Origin: Saprospiraceae bacterium UBA7687 | GTDB lineage: Bacteria; Bacteroidota; Bacteroidia; Chitinophagales; Saprospiraceae | Length of the DNA: 64,000 bases | Direction: 5' to 3' | Assembly (NCBI GenBank): GCA_002482845.1 | Contig: DLGT01000024.1 | Coordinates: 1-64,000, forward strand | In this document: positions 1 through 9,600 of the stretch, one piece after another | Numbering within the stretch: the first letter of the stretch is position 1 | How the letters are laid out: each line of letters opens with the position of its first letter | Program-made: the position numbers and the translations under genes | The notes under the pieces: model-generated | The model's input: the letters and a program-made list of their open reading frames with translations, nothing else | Told to the model about the DNA's origin: nothing | Database searches by the model: none

Positions 1-564
1 TAGACCTAGGAATGATGCGAAAGTACTATTAGTCTCATTAAATTTTTGCGCAATAATTGCAAATAAAAAAGTTTGTAAAACGAAGATCATCAATGAAAAA
101 AATAGCAAAAACAATAAGAATGTATAGGCAAATAATACGCTACATAATTTCTCTAGCCGCTCTATAAAGTCATCATAACTACCAACTTTTGTTTTTAGAT
201 ATTGGGTAAATCGCTCGGTATATCCAAATGAATCATACTCAATTTCTTCTGACACATACCTCAATCCAATAGCTCCAATCCATAGACCCCGTAATATGAC
301 ATGAACAATAAGATTGAAAAAAAAGATTAACCATCCTTTTTTAAATACGAATATAAGCATACTAACAATAAAGTTTACATCGCCAGATACTTCATTGTCT
401 CTAAAAAATTCTAAATCCGCAAGGAGTGTTCTTGATTCATAAATACCATAAATCGCAAATCCGGAAATCAAAAGCTCTAGTTGCCAAGATTCTTGTTGAA
501 GCTTCTCGAGCCATTCTTTAAATATCGAATTTGGTGGGTTGGTGTTTTGGTTTTGATTGGACAT
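1..564 (-). CDS. Membrane protein of unknown function, 3' end cut by window edge
   Basis: This frame opens with ATG at 564 and stays open for 188 codons to the first base of the window, so the C-terminus lies outside. The N-terminus is polar and Asn/Gln-rich (MSNQNQNTNPPNSIFKEW), followed by at least three hydrophobic stretches: around residues 30-45, 65-95 and 145-175. The last is very rich in Phe and Leu. I see no recognisable family motif. The start lies 6 bases after the nadB stop on the same strand, so the two are probably co-transcribed. Codon use looks like that of its neighbours. The gene is certain as an open frame; its function is unknown. Confidence 0.75.
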   Translation of the reverse strand, partial: MSNQNQNTNPPNSIFKEWLEKLQQESWQLELLISGFAIYGIYESRTLLADLEFFRDNEVSGDVNFIVSMLIFVFKKGWLIFFFNLIVHVILRGLWIGAIGLRYVSEEIEYDSFGYTERFTQYLKTKVGSYDDFIERLEKLCSVLFAYTFLLFLLFFSLMIFVLQTFLFAIIAQKFNETNSTFASFLGL

Positions 565-570
565 GCTAAG

Positions 571-2172
571 TTACATATAAGTGGTTTCTGTGTATTCAAA
601 TTGGTCTGGATGGTCTGTATTGTAATGTAATCCTCTACTTTCTTTGCGCATCTCTGCTGCTTTTGTTATAAGATATGCATTAGTGATCAAATTACGCAGT
701 TCACACAATTGTGGCGAAATAATGGTTGTAGTATATAGCACTTCTGTTTCTTTATATAATAAGTGCAACCTGTCCATGGCTCTTTTTAGACGCACATCTG
801 TCCTTACTATACCTACATAATTGCTCATGATTTCTTTAAGTTCTTTTAGACTTTGGGTTATCAAGACCATTTCTTTGGGCTCAGTGGTACCTTCTGCATT
901 CCACTCTGGGATGTTTTTTTCGATTTCAATTTCATCAATTTTTAATAAAATATCTTGATGAATCCTATCTGCAAAAACTAGACCTTCTAGAAGGGAGTTG
1001 GACGCTAATCTATTAGCGCCGTGCAGCCCTGAATTTGTACATTCACCAGCTGCATATAGTCGAGAAATTGATGTCTTTCCCATCTCGTCTATCAATATAC
1101 CACCACACAAATAATGGCATGCAGGCACTACTGGGATAAAGTCCTTAGCTGGATCTATGCCTAGGCTTTTGCATTTGTCGGTTATATTAGGAAAATGATT
1201 ATAGAATGCTTCCTGATCGAGGTGTGTACAATCTAAATATTCGTGTTCATCACCACGAAGCTTCATTTCGTTATCAATAGCTCTAGCTACAATATCCCTT
1301 GGTGCGAGAGATAATCTCTCATCATATTTATGCATAAACTCTTTGCCATCTGTAGTCCTGAGTACGGCACCAAATCCACGCACTGCTTCCGAAACCAGAA
1401 AAGCGGGATTCTCGCCAGCTGGATTGTATAGCGATGTGGGATGGAATTGGATGAATTCCATATTGGCTACACGTCCTTTTGCTCTATATACCATCGCTAT
1501 ACCATCACCTGATGCAATGGTCGGATTGGTCGTGCTTTTGTACACCTGACCTGCGCCACCTGTTGCTAACACGGTCACCTTCGCAAGAAATGTTTCTATT
1601 TCTTTACTTACTTTATTAAAAACATAAGCACCATAACATGCAATATCTGGAGTGAGTCGAGTGATATTTCTACCTTTATGATGCTGAGTGATGATGTCTA
1701 TAGCAAAATAATGCTCATGAAAAACGATATTGGGATATGTTTTTGCTTTGTCATTTAGTGTACGTTGTATTTCCCAACCTGTGATATCTTTGTAATGAAG
1801 GATTCGATTTTCTGAGTGACCACCTTCACGACCGAGATCATATTCCCCAGCTTTATTTTTATCGAATCGAGCGCCCCACTCTATAATATCTTTAACTCTT
1901 TCAGGGCCTTCTTTTACAACTATATCTACAATGTTTTCATCGCAGATGCCGTCGCCAGCATCTAGTGTATCAGCGACATGTTTTGCATAGTTATCGATAT
2001 CATTATCCCATACAGCGGCGACGCCACCTTGGGCATAACTCGTATTGGATTCTTTCTCGTTGGTTTTGGTGAGGACAGTGATTTTAAGATCAGGCCTAGC
2101 TTCTGCCATTCTGATTGCAAACGAAAATCCTGCCACTCCAGCGCCTATTACCAATATATCTGTTTTTATCAC
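571..2172 (-). CDS. nadB: L-aspartate oxidase
   Basis: Oxidises L-aspartate to iminoaspartate with FAD, the first step of de novo NAD synthesis; NadA then makes quinolinate. The 533-residue length fits the family. The N-terminal FAD dinucleotide-binding motif GAGVAGFSFA is at residues 10-19. QFHPTSLY (242-249), PRDIVARAID (291-300), the HYLCGGI segment near 353 and GECTNSGLHGANRLASNS (376-393) are hallmark blocks of the succinate dehydrogenase/aspartate oxidase flavoprotein family. The long helical C-terminal domain typical of NadB is present. A fumarate reductase subunit is less likely because no partner subunits lie nearby. No nadA or nadC is in the window. A membrane protein gene follows 6 bases downstream. 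Confidence 0.96.
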   Translation of the reverse strand: MIKTDILVIGAGVAGFSFAIRMAEARPDLKITVLTKTNEKESNTSYAQGGVAAVWDNDIDNYAKHVADTLDAGDGICDENIVDIVVKEGPERVKDIIEWGARFDKNKAGEYDLGREGGHSENRILHYKDITGWEIQRTLNDKAKTYPNIVFHEHYFAIDIITQHHKGRNITRLTPDIACYGAYVFNKVSKEIETFLAKVTVLATGGAGQVYKSTTNPTIASGDGIAMVYRAKGRVANMEFIQFHPTSLYNPAGENPAFLVSEAVRGFGAVLRTTDGKEFMHKYDERLSLAPRDIVARAIDNEMKLRGDEHEYLDCTHLDQEAFYNHFPNITDKCKSLGIDPAKDFIPVVPACHYLCGGILIDEMGKTSISRLYAAGECTNSGLHGANRLASNSLLEGLVFADRIHQDILLKIDEIEIEKNIPEWNAEGTTEPKEMVLITQSLKELKEIMSNYVGIVRTDVRLKRAMDRLHLLYKETEVLYTTTIISPQLCELRNLITNAYLITKAAEMRKESRGLHYNTDHPDQFEYTETTYM

Positions 2173-2460
2173 TTTACTTTAAATTTAGTGCAATAAACAG
2201 CAAATGTATAAAATAGGTTAAGCAATATTGAGGAAATTAGTTAAAAGATGTAGTAATAATTTTAAGATTGATAATCCATTTTTTTAATATAGATGTTCTA
2301 AACAATGAAATACTGAATACCCAATCAATATTTCAATTTAGCACAACAGATGACATTCAAACTTCATTTGATCAGTAACCTTTTTTCATCTATGGAGATC
2401 TCTAGGATTTTAAAAATCAAATGCAATGATCAAATATAAGTATTTGCCCTAAAAAAGATT

Positions 2461-2469
2461 TACTTTTGC
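2461..2469 (+). promoter_or_regulatory. Bacteroidota -7 element upstream of hflX
   Basis: TACTTTTGC matches the Bacteroidota -7 consensus TAnnTTTGC. It lies about 130 bases before the hflX start in an otherwise empty 428-base gap (2173-2600). A TTTG at 2443-2446 is only 14 bases away, shorter than the usual 17-23, so the -33 half is weak. Confidence 0.45.
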
Positions 2470-2600
2470 AGTACAAATACAATGTCATTTGGTTAAGTTT
2501 TTTTTTTACAAATATCTTTATTATTAGTTAAGATGAATAATAACGAATGTAAAATGACCTTTACTAATTAACATTATTCAAAAACATACAATATATACAT

Positions 2601-3815
2601 ATGAGCGACGCGTGGAAAGTAGGGAAAGAAGACAAAAAGGGTATTCGCAAAGAACAAGAATACTGTATCTTAGTAGGTGTGATTGCCGGAGACCAACATG
2701 AAAGTCTGGTATTAGAACACCTTGACGAACTTGATTTTTTAGTCACTACAGCGGGAGCAATTACCAAAAAAGTATTTACCCAAAGGATGCCACACCCCAA
2801 TGTAAAAACATTTGTAGGATCAGGTAAACTCGACGAAATTAAAGATTATATCGAGCGCAATGAAGATATAACATTGGCAGTGTTTGATGATGACCTTACA
2901 GGAAAACAAACGGGTTTCTTAGAAGAATACCTCAAAGTAAAAATTGTAGATCGTAGTACGCTTATCTTAGATATATTTGCAGACCGTGCTCAAACAGCGC
3001 AAGCAAAAACCCAAGTAGAATTGGCTCAGATGCAGTATTTGTTGCCAAGATTGAGAGGACTTTGGACGCACTTGGAGCGTCAACGTGGTGGTATCGGGAT
3101 GAGAGGCCCTGGTGAGATGGAGATAGAGACAGATAGAAGGATTGTCAGAGATAAGATATCAATGCTCAAAAAAAGACTGGAAAAGATAGATCAGCAAGCA
3201 CAGACTCAACGTAAAAATCGTGGTGAACTCATCAGGGTTTCGCTAGTAGGATATACCAATGTGGGCAAATCTACCTTGATGAATGTACTGAGTAAGTCAG
3301 ATGTATTTGCCGAAAATAAATTGTTTGCGACCTTGGATACAACGGTGCGCAAAGTGGTTTGGGATACGATGCCTTTTTTATTATCAGATACAGTTGGATT
3401 TATTAGAAAGTTACCGCACCATTTGGTAGAGAGTTTTAAATCAACTTTGGATGAAGTTAGAGAAAGTGATATTCTCGTGCATGTCGTCGATATCTCACAT
3501 CCGCAACACGAAGACCATATTCTCACTGTGCAAAACACTTTGAATGATTTAGGGGCAGCAGATCGTACCACCCTTATGGTATTTAATAAGGTAGATCTGT
3601 ATCGTGAAAAATATTTTGACGATTACTTAGATGAAAATGTGAAGGTCGAAATCATGGCAGACATCAAAGAAAAATTTAGTAATCAATATAACTTCCCAAA
3701 TGTCCTAATTTCAGCTACTCAAAAAGAAAATATTGACCTCCTAAGAGATACACTAAAAGAAATGATATCCCACGAATACACCGTAAGATATCCTTTTCAA
3801 GTAAAAACTTGGTAA
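2601..3815 (+). CDS. hflX: GTPase HflX, ribosome-splitting factor
   Basis: HflX is a ribosome-associated GTPase that splits stalled or idle 70S ribosomes, especially under stress. The 404-residue product shows the HflX N-terminal domain (nucleotide-binding-like, about 20-120), the conserved loop GGIGMRGPGE at about residues 164-173 leading into a coiled coil, and a G domain with P-loop GYTNVGKST near 217, G3 DTVGF near 263 and G4 NKVD near 329. The length is within the family range. The start at 2601 is the first ATG and gives a polar N-terminus. It leads a run of three same-strand genes with gaps of 26 and 22 bases (M29 peptidase, MATE exporter). Confidence 0.96.
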   Translation: MSDAWKVGKEDKKGIRKEQEYCILVGVIAGDQHESLVLEHLDELDFLVTTAGAITKKVFTQRMPHPNVKTFVGSGKLDEIKDYIERNEDITLAVFDDDLTGKQTGFLEEYLKVKIVDRSTLILDIFADRAQTAQAKTQVELAQMQYLLPRLRGLWTHLERQRGGIGMRGPGEMEIETDRRIVRDKISMLKKRLEKIDQQAQTQRKNRGELIRVSLVGYTNVGKSTLMNVLSKSDVFAENKLFATLDTTVRKVVWDTMPFLLSDTVGFIRKLPHHLVESFKSTLDEVRESDILVHVVDISHPQHEDHILTVQNTLNDLGAADRTTLMVFNKVDLYREKYFDDYLDENVKVEIMADIKEKFSNQYNFPNVLISATQKENIDLLRDTLKEMISHEYTVRYPFQVKTW

Positions 3816-3841
3816 TTTTAATTTAAAATCATTTTAGACTT

Positions 3842-4930
3842 ATGTTGGAAAAATATGCGCATTTGCTTGTCAATTATTGCCTTGAACTCAAGTCAGGTGA
3901 AAAATTATTCATACAAACCACTACACTCGCAGAGCCTTTGGTTCGTGAAGTGTATAGAGCGGCTATCAAAAAAGGTGTGCACGTAGAATATCAAATGACA
4001 TTCAGAGAGCAGAACAGAATATTTATTAATGAAGCACAAGATCATCAGTTGGATTATGTATCTCCGAGTTCAAAGACGATGATGGAAACTTTTGATGCTT
4101 ATCTTGTTATCAGAGCACCATTTAATGTAAGAGAAGATCAGCAAAATGACGCAACAAAATCATCAAGACGTCAAAAAGCAATGAACGAGATCAATCAAAT
4201 CTACTTTGATCGAACAGCTGATAGAAGTTTGAAAAGATGTCTCTGCCAATTTCCAACTATAGCTGCTGCTCAAGAAGCAGGAATGAGCCTAGAAGAATAT
4301 GAAGCTTTTGTCTACAATGCTTGCAATCTCTACGCCGTAGACCCAGAAGCAGAATGGCTAAAAGTACGTGCAAGTCAGCAACACATCGTCGATTATCTCA
4401 ATAAAGCAGATATTATCCAATATAAAAATCCTAAATCAGATATCAGATTTAGGGTTAAAGATCGTATTTGGATCAATTCAGACGGAAGATCCAATATGCC
4501 GAGTGGTGAAGTATTTACTGGACCCATAGAAGATACAGTGGAAGGATATATTTATTTTAATTATCCAATTGTCTATATGGGACACGAGGTAGAAGGTGTC
4601 ACTTTGCATGTAGAAAAAGGTCAAGTGATATCGTGGGAAGCTGAAAAAGGGAAGGCTTTGTTAGACGATATATTTAAAATAGACGGGGCAAGATATTTCG
4701 GTGAAGTAGCTATTGGTACCAATTACAATATCCAACGTACGACAAAGAATATATTATTTGACGAAAAGATAGGTGGTTCGATTCATATGGCTATCGGCCA
4801 ATCTTATAAGCAGACAGGTGGCAAAAATCAATCACCTATACATTGGGATATGATTACTGACATGAAAGATGGAGGAGAAATCATTGCTGATGATATATTA
4901 ATTTACAAAAATGGTCAGTTTCTGATTTGA
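3842..4930 (+). CDS. M29-family aminopeptidase
   Basis: A metallo-aminopeptidase of family M29 (AmpS/AmpT/PepS type), removing N-terminal residues from peptides with two bound metals. The 362-residue length is slightly below the usual ~400. The metal ligand pattern is readable: GEVFTGP (first Glu), GEVAIGTN (second Glu), the block DEKIGGSIHMAIGQSY (His and Tyr) and a terminal IHWD (His and Asp). The order and spacing match thermophilic aminopeptidases. No signal peptide is seen, so it should be cytoplasmic. It sits 26 bases after hflX and 22 bases before the MATE gene, probably in one transcript. Confidence 0.92.
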   Translation: MLEKYAHLLVNYCLELKSGEKLFIQTTTLAEPLVREVYRAAIKKGVHVEYQMTFREQNRIFINEAQDHQLDYVSPSSKTMMETFDAYLVIRAPFNVREDQQNDATKSSRRQKAMNEINQIYFDRTADRSLKRCLCQFPTIAAAQEAGMSLEEYEAFVYNACNLYAVDPEAEWLKVRASQQHIVDYLNKADIIQYKNPKSDIRFRVKDRIWINSDGRSNMPSGEVFTGPIEDTVEGYIYFNYPIVYMGHEVEGVTLHVEKGQVISWEAEKGKALLDDIFKIDGARYFGEVAIGTNYNIQRTTKNILFDEKIGGSIHMAIGQSYKQTGGKNQSPIHWDMITDMKDGGEIIADDILIYKNGQFLI

Positions 4931-4952
4931 TATCATTAAAAATAAATAAACT

Positions 4953-6356
4953 TTGGTAGCAACCAAGATCATAAAATTTTTTAATCTCATCAAAGAAGCC
5001 TTAAGAGGTGATGAGCATGATTATACGCAAGGAAATATCCGAACAGCTATATTCCTATTAGCTATTCCTATGATCCTTGAGTTGAGCTTGGAGAGTGTGT
5101 TTGCGCTTGTAGATATGTTTTTTGTGGGTAAATTAGGGCAAAACGCTATTGCGGTAGTAGGATATACTGAGTCAATGATTACCATTATTTACTCACTTGC
5201 TATAGGACTAAGTACTGCTGCTACTGCAATCATAGCGCGAAGAGTAGGCGAAAAAGATACAGAAGATGCATCAACATCTGCCGCGCAAGCACTGATGATT
5301 TCTGGTGTGTTTTCTGTCGTGTTAAGTGTAGTAGGAGTGATTTATTCTGATGAGTTATTGCGATTTATGGGAGCATCTGATGACGTGATTGCAGAAGGTA
5401 AGTCTTTCACACGGATTATGTTTGGTAGTAGTGCAGTGATCGTCTATATATTTCTGATCAATGGTATATTCCGTGGTGCAGGTAATGCTGCTTTAGCGAT
5501 GAAAAGCTTGTGGATAGCGAGTATTATAAATATTGTATTAGACCCACTTTTTATCTATGGTCTATACGGTTGGGAAGGTTGGGGACTTGAAGGTGCAGCT
5601 ATTGCAACATGTGTAGGTAGAGGCGCAGGAGTAGCTTATCAAGTCTTTCATATGGTCAAAGGTAGTGGTATTATTAAAATAAAGCTATCGGACTTTACGC
5701 CAGATTGGAAGATTATAAAATCTATGTTGCAACTTGCATGGCCAGCTACTTTCCAGTTTGTAATAGCATCTGGTAGTTGGATTGTCTTGACTCGATTGGT
5801 TGCAGATACAGGTGGTACAGCAGCTTCAGCTGGATACCAAATCGCTATCAGAAATGTTGTCTTTTTTATCTTGCCTGCATGGGGACTCAGTAATGCGGCA
5901 GCTACACTCATAGGTCAAAATCTAGGTGCAAATCAAGTAGACAGAGCCGAAAAAAGTGTTATGTTAGCTACTAAGTACAATGCCATTTTTATGTCCATGG
6001 TGATGGCAATATTTATATTTTTGTCGCAACCTATAGTATCTTTTTTTACCAATGATGCTGAAGTCATTAGGATTGGAGTCCAAGCTTTGCAAATCATAGG
6101 ATCAGGTTTTATATTTTATGGTATAGGAATGGTGATGATGCAAGCTATGAATGGCGCAGGAGATACCAAGACGCCGACTGTTATTAATTTTGTTGGATTT
6201 TGGTTGGTCCAAATACCACTTGCCTATTTTTTGACACAATATAGCGGATTCGGCTTAGAAGGAGCTTTTTGGGCAGTGCCGATTGCAGAGACACTCATAG
6301 CAGTGGTAGCTTACTATATATTTAAGCAAGGTCGATGGAAAACTATTAAGGTGTAG
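4953..6356 (+). CDS. MATE-family efflux transporter
   Basis: A multidrug/toxin exporter of the MATE/DinF group in the inner membrane, driving export of cationic compounds by H+ or Na+ antiport. The 467-residue product has about twelve hydrophobic segments in two similar halves. Typical phrases include the family opening RTAIFLLAIPMILELSLES near residue 26, and NGIFRGAGNAALAMK in the first half echoed by QAMNGAGDTKTPT in the second. The start is TTG at 4953. No ATG occurs before the first transmembrane helix, and the next one would delete conserved sequence. The gene is third in the hflX run. The substrate cannot be read from sequence. Confidence 0.93.
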   Translation: MVATKIIKFFNLIKEALRGDEHDYTQGNIRTAIFLLAIPMILELSLESVFALVDMFFVGKLGQNAIAVVGYTESMITIIYSLAIGLSTAATAIIARRVGEKDTEDASTSAAQALMISGVFSVVLSVVGVIYSDELLRFMGASDDVIAEGKSFTRIMFGSSAVIVYIFLINGIFRGAGNAALAMKSLWIASIINIVLDPLFIYGLYGWEGWGLEGAAIATCVGRGAGVAYQVFHMVKGSGIIKIKLSDFTPDWKIIKSMLQLAWPATFQFVIASGSWIVLTRLVADTGGTAASAGYQIAIRNVVFFILPAWGLSNAAATLIGQNLGANQVDRAEKSVMLATKYNAIFMSMVMAIFIFLSQPIVSFFTNDAEVIRIGVQALQIIGSGFIFYGIGMVMMQAMNGAGDTKTPTVINFVGFWLVQIPLAYFLTQYSGFGLEGAFWAVPIAETLIAVVAYYIFKQGRWKTIKV

Positions 6357-6410
6357 ATAAGAATGGAAGGAATAGGATAAAATAGATAGGTAAAATCGGA
6401 TTAAAAAAGT

Positions 6411-6788
6411 TTACAATACAGAAGCAACCTTCAACCCTAACACAATTGCTATTATACCAAACAATAAACTAATAGAGACGTATCCTAACCCGATCATAAA
6501 CTGCCCTTTTTGTAGATATAAGTAAATCTCATAACCAAAGGTTGAAAACGTGCTGAAGCCACCACAAAAACCAACTGCAAGCAGAAACTTAGTATGATCA
6601 CCCAACTGTCCATTCATATGTTTTTGCATCAAAACTCCTAACAGAAAACAGCTTGCAATATTAGCTATAAAAGTACCATAAGGAAATGTCATAAAGCCAT
6701 CTATGACCGGATTGTAATGTTTTGCTAATAAATATCTCAACAAACTACCAAATCCACCACCCACAAATACAGCTATCCAAGGCATCAT
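6411..6788 (-). CDS. crcB: Fluoride ion channel CrcB/Fluc
   Basis: A small fluoride-selective channel that works as a dual-topology dimer in the inner membrane and relieves fluoride toxicity. The 125 residues carry four hydrophobic helices and the family signatures: GGGFGSLLRYL (10-20), GTFIAN with the pore Asn near 43, and GFCGGFSTFSTF (73-84), which provides the Phe-box and central Na+ site. It overlaps the upstream sugar-phosphate transferase gene by 4 bases (ATGA), implying translational coupling. I see no fluoride riboswitch upstream, as expected for a downstream operon gene. Confidence 0.95.
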   Translation of the reverse strand: MMPWIAVFVGGGFGSLLRYLLAKHYNPVIDGFMTFPYGTFIANIASCFLLGVLMQKHMNGQLGDHTKFLLAVGFCGGFSTFSTFGYEIYLYLQKGQFMIGLGYVSISLLFGIIAIVLGLKVASVL

Positions 6789-7840
6789 ACATTTGTTTTT
6801 GATTTTTTCTGAGCTACCATCATCGATGCAAAATATGACATTCCTAACGCAAGCCCTAGTATGATAATCAGTAACATCAGATTTCCAACATTTTGGAGCA
6901 TGACTGCCAAAATGATAAACAATATATTGGTCAAAAACAATACACCTGTAGCCTGCATGTGCGTGAGGCCTAGATCGATCATGATGTGGTGTATGTGCTT
7001 TCTATCGGGATTAAAAGGTGATTTGCCTTCCATAAGCCGTAAAACAAAAACCCTTAATGTGTCAAACAATGGCAAAATCAAAATAGCAATAGCAACGGAA
7101 GGAGCTGAACTGAATGTATAAGACGAATCTGTAATCACATTATGTAATTCAATAAACTTGATCGCCAAAATCGAGCATACGGTACCTAGCAGTAATGCGC
7201 CTGTATCTCCCATAAATATTTTGGCTGGCGTAATATTATATTTTAGAAAAGCGACTAGTGCACCACATAATGCAAATGCTACAATAGATATTTCTATGCT
7301 TCCGACCAATAGAAACCATATTCCCAATACAAATGTAATCAGCAATCCCAAGCTAGCTGAAAGCCCATTAATACCGTCTATAAGGTTGAATGCATTGATG
7401 ATGACAATAATGGTAAAGATGGATAATATTATACTTGCAAATTCAGGTATAGCATAAATACCGAAAAAACCATACAAACTAGTTAACTTTATTTTTGCCC
7501 TAAATACGAGAATTCCTGCTGCAAATAGCTCACCCAAGAATTTTTTGGAAGGTGACATTGGATCAATATCGTCTTTGGCACCTATCAAGAATATGATGAT
7601 AAAAGCACAAAGTATATACTGAAGATCTCCGAAATAATTAAATGGAGTCCATAAAATAATAGAAAAAACAGTACCAGCAAATATACCTATTCCTCCCAAG
7701 GATGGAGTACTAACCTTATGCGAACGTCTATCCCCAGGCTCATCCATTAGATTTTTTTTCACAGCTATATGGATGATAGACGGTATAGCGAGATACGTCA
7801 ATGCAAATGAAGTGATAAAAGCTAATATAATATAGTACAT
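6785..7840 (-). CDS. Undecaprenyl-phosphate sugar-1-phosphate transferase (WecA/MraY-like)
   Basis: A polytopic glycosyltransferase-4 family enzyme that moves a sugar-1-phosphate (usually GlcNAc-1-P) from a UDP-sugar to undecaprenyl phosphate, starting synthesis of a lipid-linked envelope glycan. The 351 residues contain about ten hydrophobic helices and the cytoplasmic-loop motifs: DEPGDRRSHKVSTPSLGG near 38, GAKDDIDPMSP near 87, NAFNLIDGINGLSASLG near 149, FMGDTGALLLG near 209 and the His-rich PDRKHIHHIMIDLGL near 280, typical of WecA/TagO. MraY is less likely: it has a different HHH-loop and lies in the mur cluster. Co-transcribed with crcB. Confidence 0.9.
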   Translation of the reverse strand: MYYIILAFITSFALTYLAIPSIIHIAVKKNLMDEPGDRRSHKVSTPSLGGIGIFAGTVFSIILWTPFNYFGDLQYILCAFIIIFLIGAKDDIDPMSPSKKFLGELFAAGILVFRAKIKLTSLYGFFGIYAIPEFASIILSIFTIIVIINAFNLIDGINGLSASLGLLITFVLGIWFLLVGSIEISIVAFALCGALVAFLKYNITPAKIFMGDTGALLLGTVCSILAIKFIELHNVITDSSYTFSSAPSVAIAILILPLFDTLRVFVLRLMEGKSPFNPDRKHIHHIMIDLGLTHMQATGVLFLTNILFIILAVMLQNVGNLMLLIIILGLALGMSYFASMMVAQKKSKTNV

Positions 7841-7921
7841 CCCTAATCCTTGTTATATATTAGGACAAAGATAAACTAAAGTACCAAATCAAACCAATTA
7901 TAGCTAATTTTAACCTAAAAT

Positions 7922-9190
7922 TCAATTAGTCTCCATTTGAAACCCTAATTTTATAAGGTCTTTCCAATAATTTGGGTATGATTTTGATATAACATTGGGA
8001 TCTTGCACTCTTACACTTCCTAGTAAGCTTAATGGTGCAAATGCCATAGCCATCCGATGATCGTTATAAGTTTCGAAAACTGGTGCATCGTCTTGTTCAA
8101 ACATGGCCTTACCTTCTTGCATATAATATTCTACTCCTGTTTTCTTTGAGAATTTGGCTGGCATTTTGGAGATGAAAACACCTACTTTTTGAAGTTCATT
8201 TTGTAGAGCAGCTATTCTATCAGTTTCTTTTATACGAAGTGTCTGCAATCCAGTGAAAAGTGCATTGACTCCAAGACCAGCGCAAATGACAGAAACACTT
8301 TGTGCAATATCGGGTTCTTTGATAAAATCATATTCAAAAAACTCAGGAATTTTTGCCTTTTCATCTTTTACGATCCGAATACTTTTATTTCCAAAAACAG
8401 TTTCTACACCAAATTTGCGTCCAATTTGTGCTATTGCTGCATCACCTTGAAGGCTATCTTCTTGTAGTCCATGTAGGACAATGTCAGCACTTTTGCTTAG
8501 CCCAGCAATGATGTAATAATAGGATGCCGCTGACCAATCTGCCTCCACAAAAAAGTCTTTAGCTACATATGCCTGATGACTTATCGAGATCATTTGGTTT
8601 TGCCAATCTACTATAACTTTTACACCAAAATAATCCATCATACCTAGTGTCATTTCGATATATGGTTTTGAAACAATCTCGCCTTCTAGCCTGATAATCA
8701 ATCCATCAGGAAGGGTAGGGGCTATCAGTAATAGCGCTGTGATATACTGTGAACTGATATTTGCAGGTAAGGTGATGTCATTTTTCCAAACAGTTTTAGG
8801 ACTACTTATTTTTAATGGCGGATATCCTTCATCTTTTAAATAGGTAATGTCTGCACCAAGGAAATTTAAGGCATCAACTAAGGCTTTTATTGGTCGCTGT
8901 TGCATTCTTTCTGAACCTGTAAGAACGTGAGTTCCATCTTGAGTTGAAAGGTAAGCAGTCAAAAACCTAAAAGTAGTACCCGCATGATGTGCGTCCAAAA
9001 CATCTGAATTGCTATTTAAAAGATTTTCCATGGTTACAGTGTCATCACTATCAGAAAGATTTAAAATTTCAAAATACTCTGAACACAAAGCCCTAATAAG
9101 TAGCGCCCTATTGGAAATGCTTTTGGATCCACTAAGGGTTATTTCACCTTTTATGGTTTGGTTTTTACAAGATATGGTTAAACTTTTCAT
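7922..9190 (-). CDS. aroA: 3-phosphoshikimate 1-carboxyvinyltransferase (EPSP synthase)
   Basis: Joins shikimate-3-phosphate and phosphoenolpyruvate to form EPSP, the sixth step of the shikimate pathway. About 422 residues, near family length. The N-terminus has SGSKSISNRALLIRALC, the substrate-binding lysine/serine motif; HAGTTFRFL is the inter-domain TGTxxR-like motif with A in place of the usual second G; KETDRI and the late block YNDHRMAMAFAPLSL are also present. I chose ATG at 9190 because the protein then begins MKSLTISC, in line with the family; an upstream ATG at 9205 would overlap osmC by 13 bases. Third gene of the phoH-osmC-aroA transcript. aroB lies 3.4 kb away on the other strand. 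Confidence 0.95.
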   Translation of the reverse strand: MKSLTISCKNQTIKGEITLSGSKSISNRALLIRALCSEYFEILNLSDSDDTVTMENLLNSNSDVLDAHHAGTTFRFLTAYLSTQDGTHVLTGSERMQQRPIKALVDALNFLGADITYLKDEGYPPLKISSPKTVWKNDITLPANISSQYITALLLIAPTLPDGLIIRLEGEIVSKPYIEMTLGMMDYFGVKVIVDWQNQMISISHQAYVAKDFFVEADWSAASYYYIIAGLSKSADIVLHGLQEDSLQGDAAIAQIGRKFGVETVFGNKSIRIVKDEKAKIPEFFEYDFIKEPDIAQSVSVICAGLGVNALFTGLQTLRIKETDRIAALQNELQKVGVFISKMPAKFSKKTGVEYYMQEGKAMFEQDDAPVFETYNDHRMAMAFAPLSLLGSVRVQDPNVISKSYPNYWKDLIKLGFQMETN

Positions 9191-9192
9191 AG

Positions 9193-9600
9193 CTATTCTG
9201 GCCAAACAAAATCTAATGCTTGCACTATATCAGGATGAAGGCTATATGCGACTGGACAAGTTCTACCAGCTTTTTCTAATATTTTTTTCTCTTTGTCCGT
9301 ATATGGCAATGAAGGCATCAGTATCTTGACATCTATCTGCGATATTCTCCTGGGATCTGCGGCCATATGTTTGGTGATTTCTAGTTCAGCCCCATCTATA
9401 TTTATGCCATGGTTGCGAGCAGAGATACCCATCACCGTAATCATACAAGTACCTAGAGATGTTGCTGTCAAATCTGTTGGAGAAAAAGCTTCACCTTTGC
9501 CATTATTATCTATGGGAGCATCCGTAATGAAGGATTGTCCCGATCTGATGTGTGTACACTCGGTACGTAGGTCACCTTGATATTTAATTTTTGATGTCAT
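9193..9600 (-). CDS. OsmC/Ohr-family peroxiredoxin-like protein
   Basis: A 135-residue OsmC-like protein; the family includes thiol-dependent peroxidases that detoxify organic hydroperoxides. Visible family features are the N-terminal strand region with FSPTDLTATSLGTCM, where Cys is the probable peroxidatic residue near 53, and a late CPVAYSLHPDI, holding a second Cys at about 115. This is the two-Cys layout of the YhfA/OsmC-like branch rather than classic Ohr. It overlaps phoH by 4 bases (ATGA) and ends just before the aroA start. The catalytic role is inferred from the family. Confidence 0.9.
   Translation of the reverse strand: MTSKIKYQGDLRTECTHIRSGQSFITDAPIDNNGKGEAFSPTDLTATSLGTCMITVMGISARNHGINIDGAELEITKHMAADPRRISQIDVKILMPSLPYTDKEKKILEKAGRTCPVAYSLHPDIVQALDFVWPE

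Noticed and set aside
6411..6788. Fluoride riboswitch for crcB
   Set aside because: crcB is the second gene of its operon and no conserved aptamer-like sequence is seen upstream.
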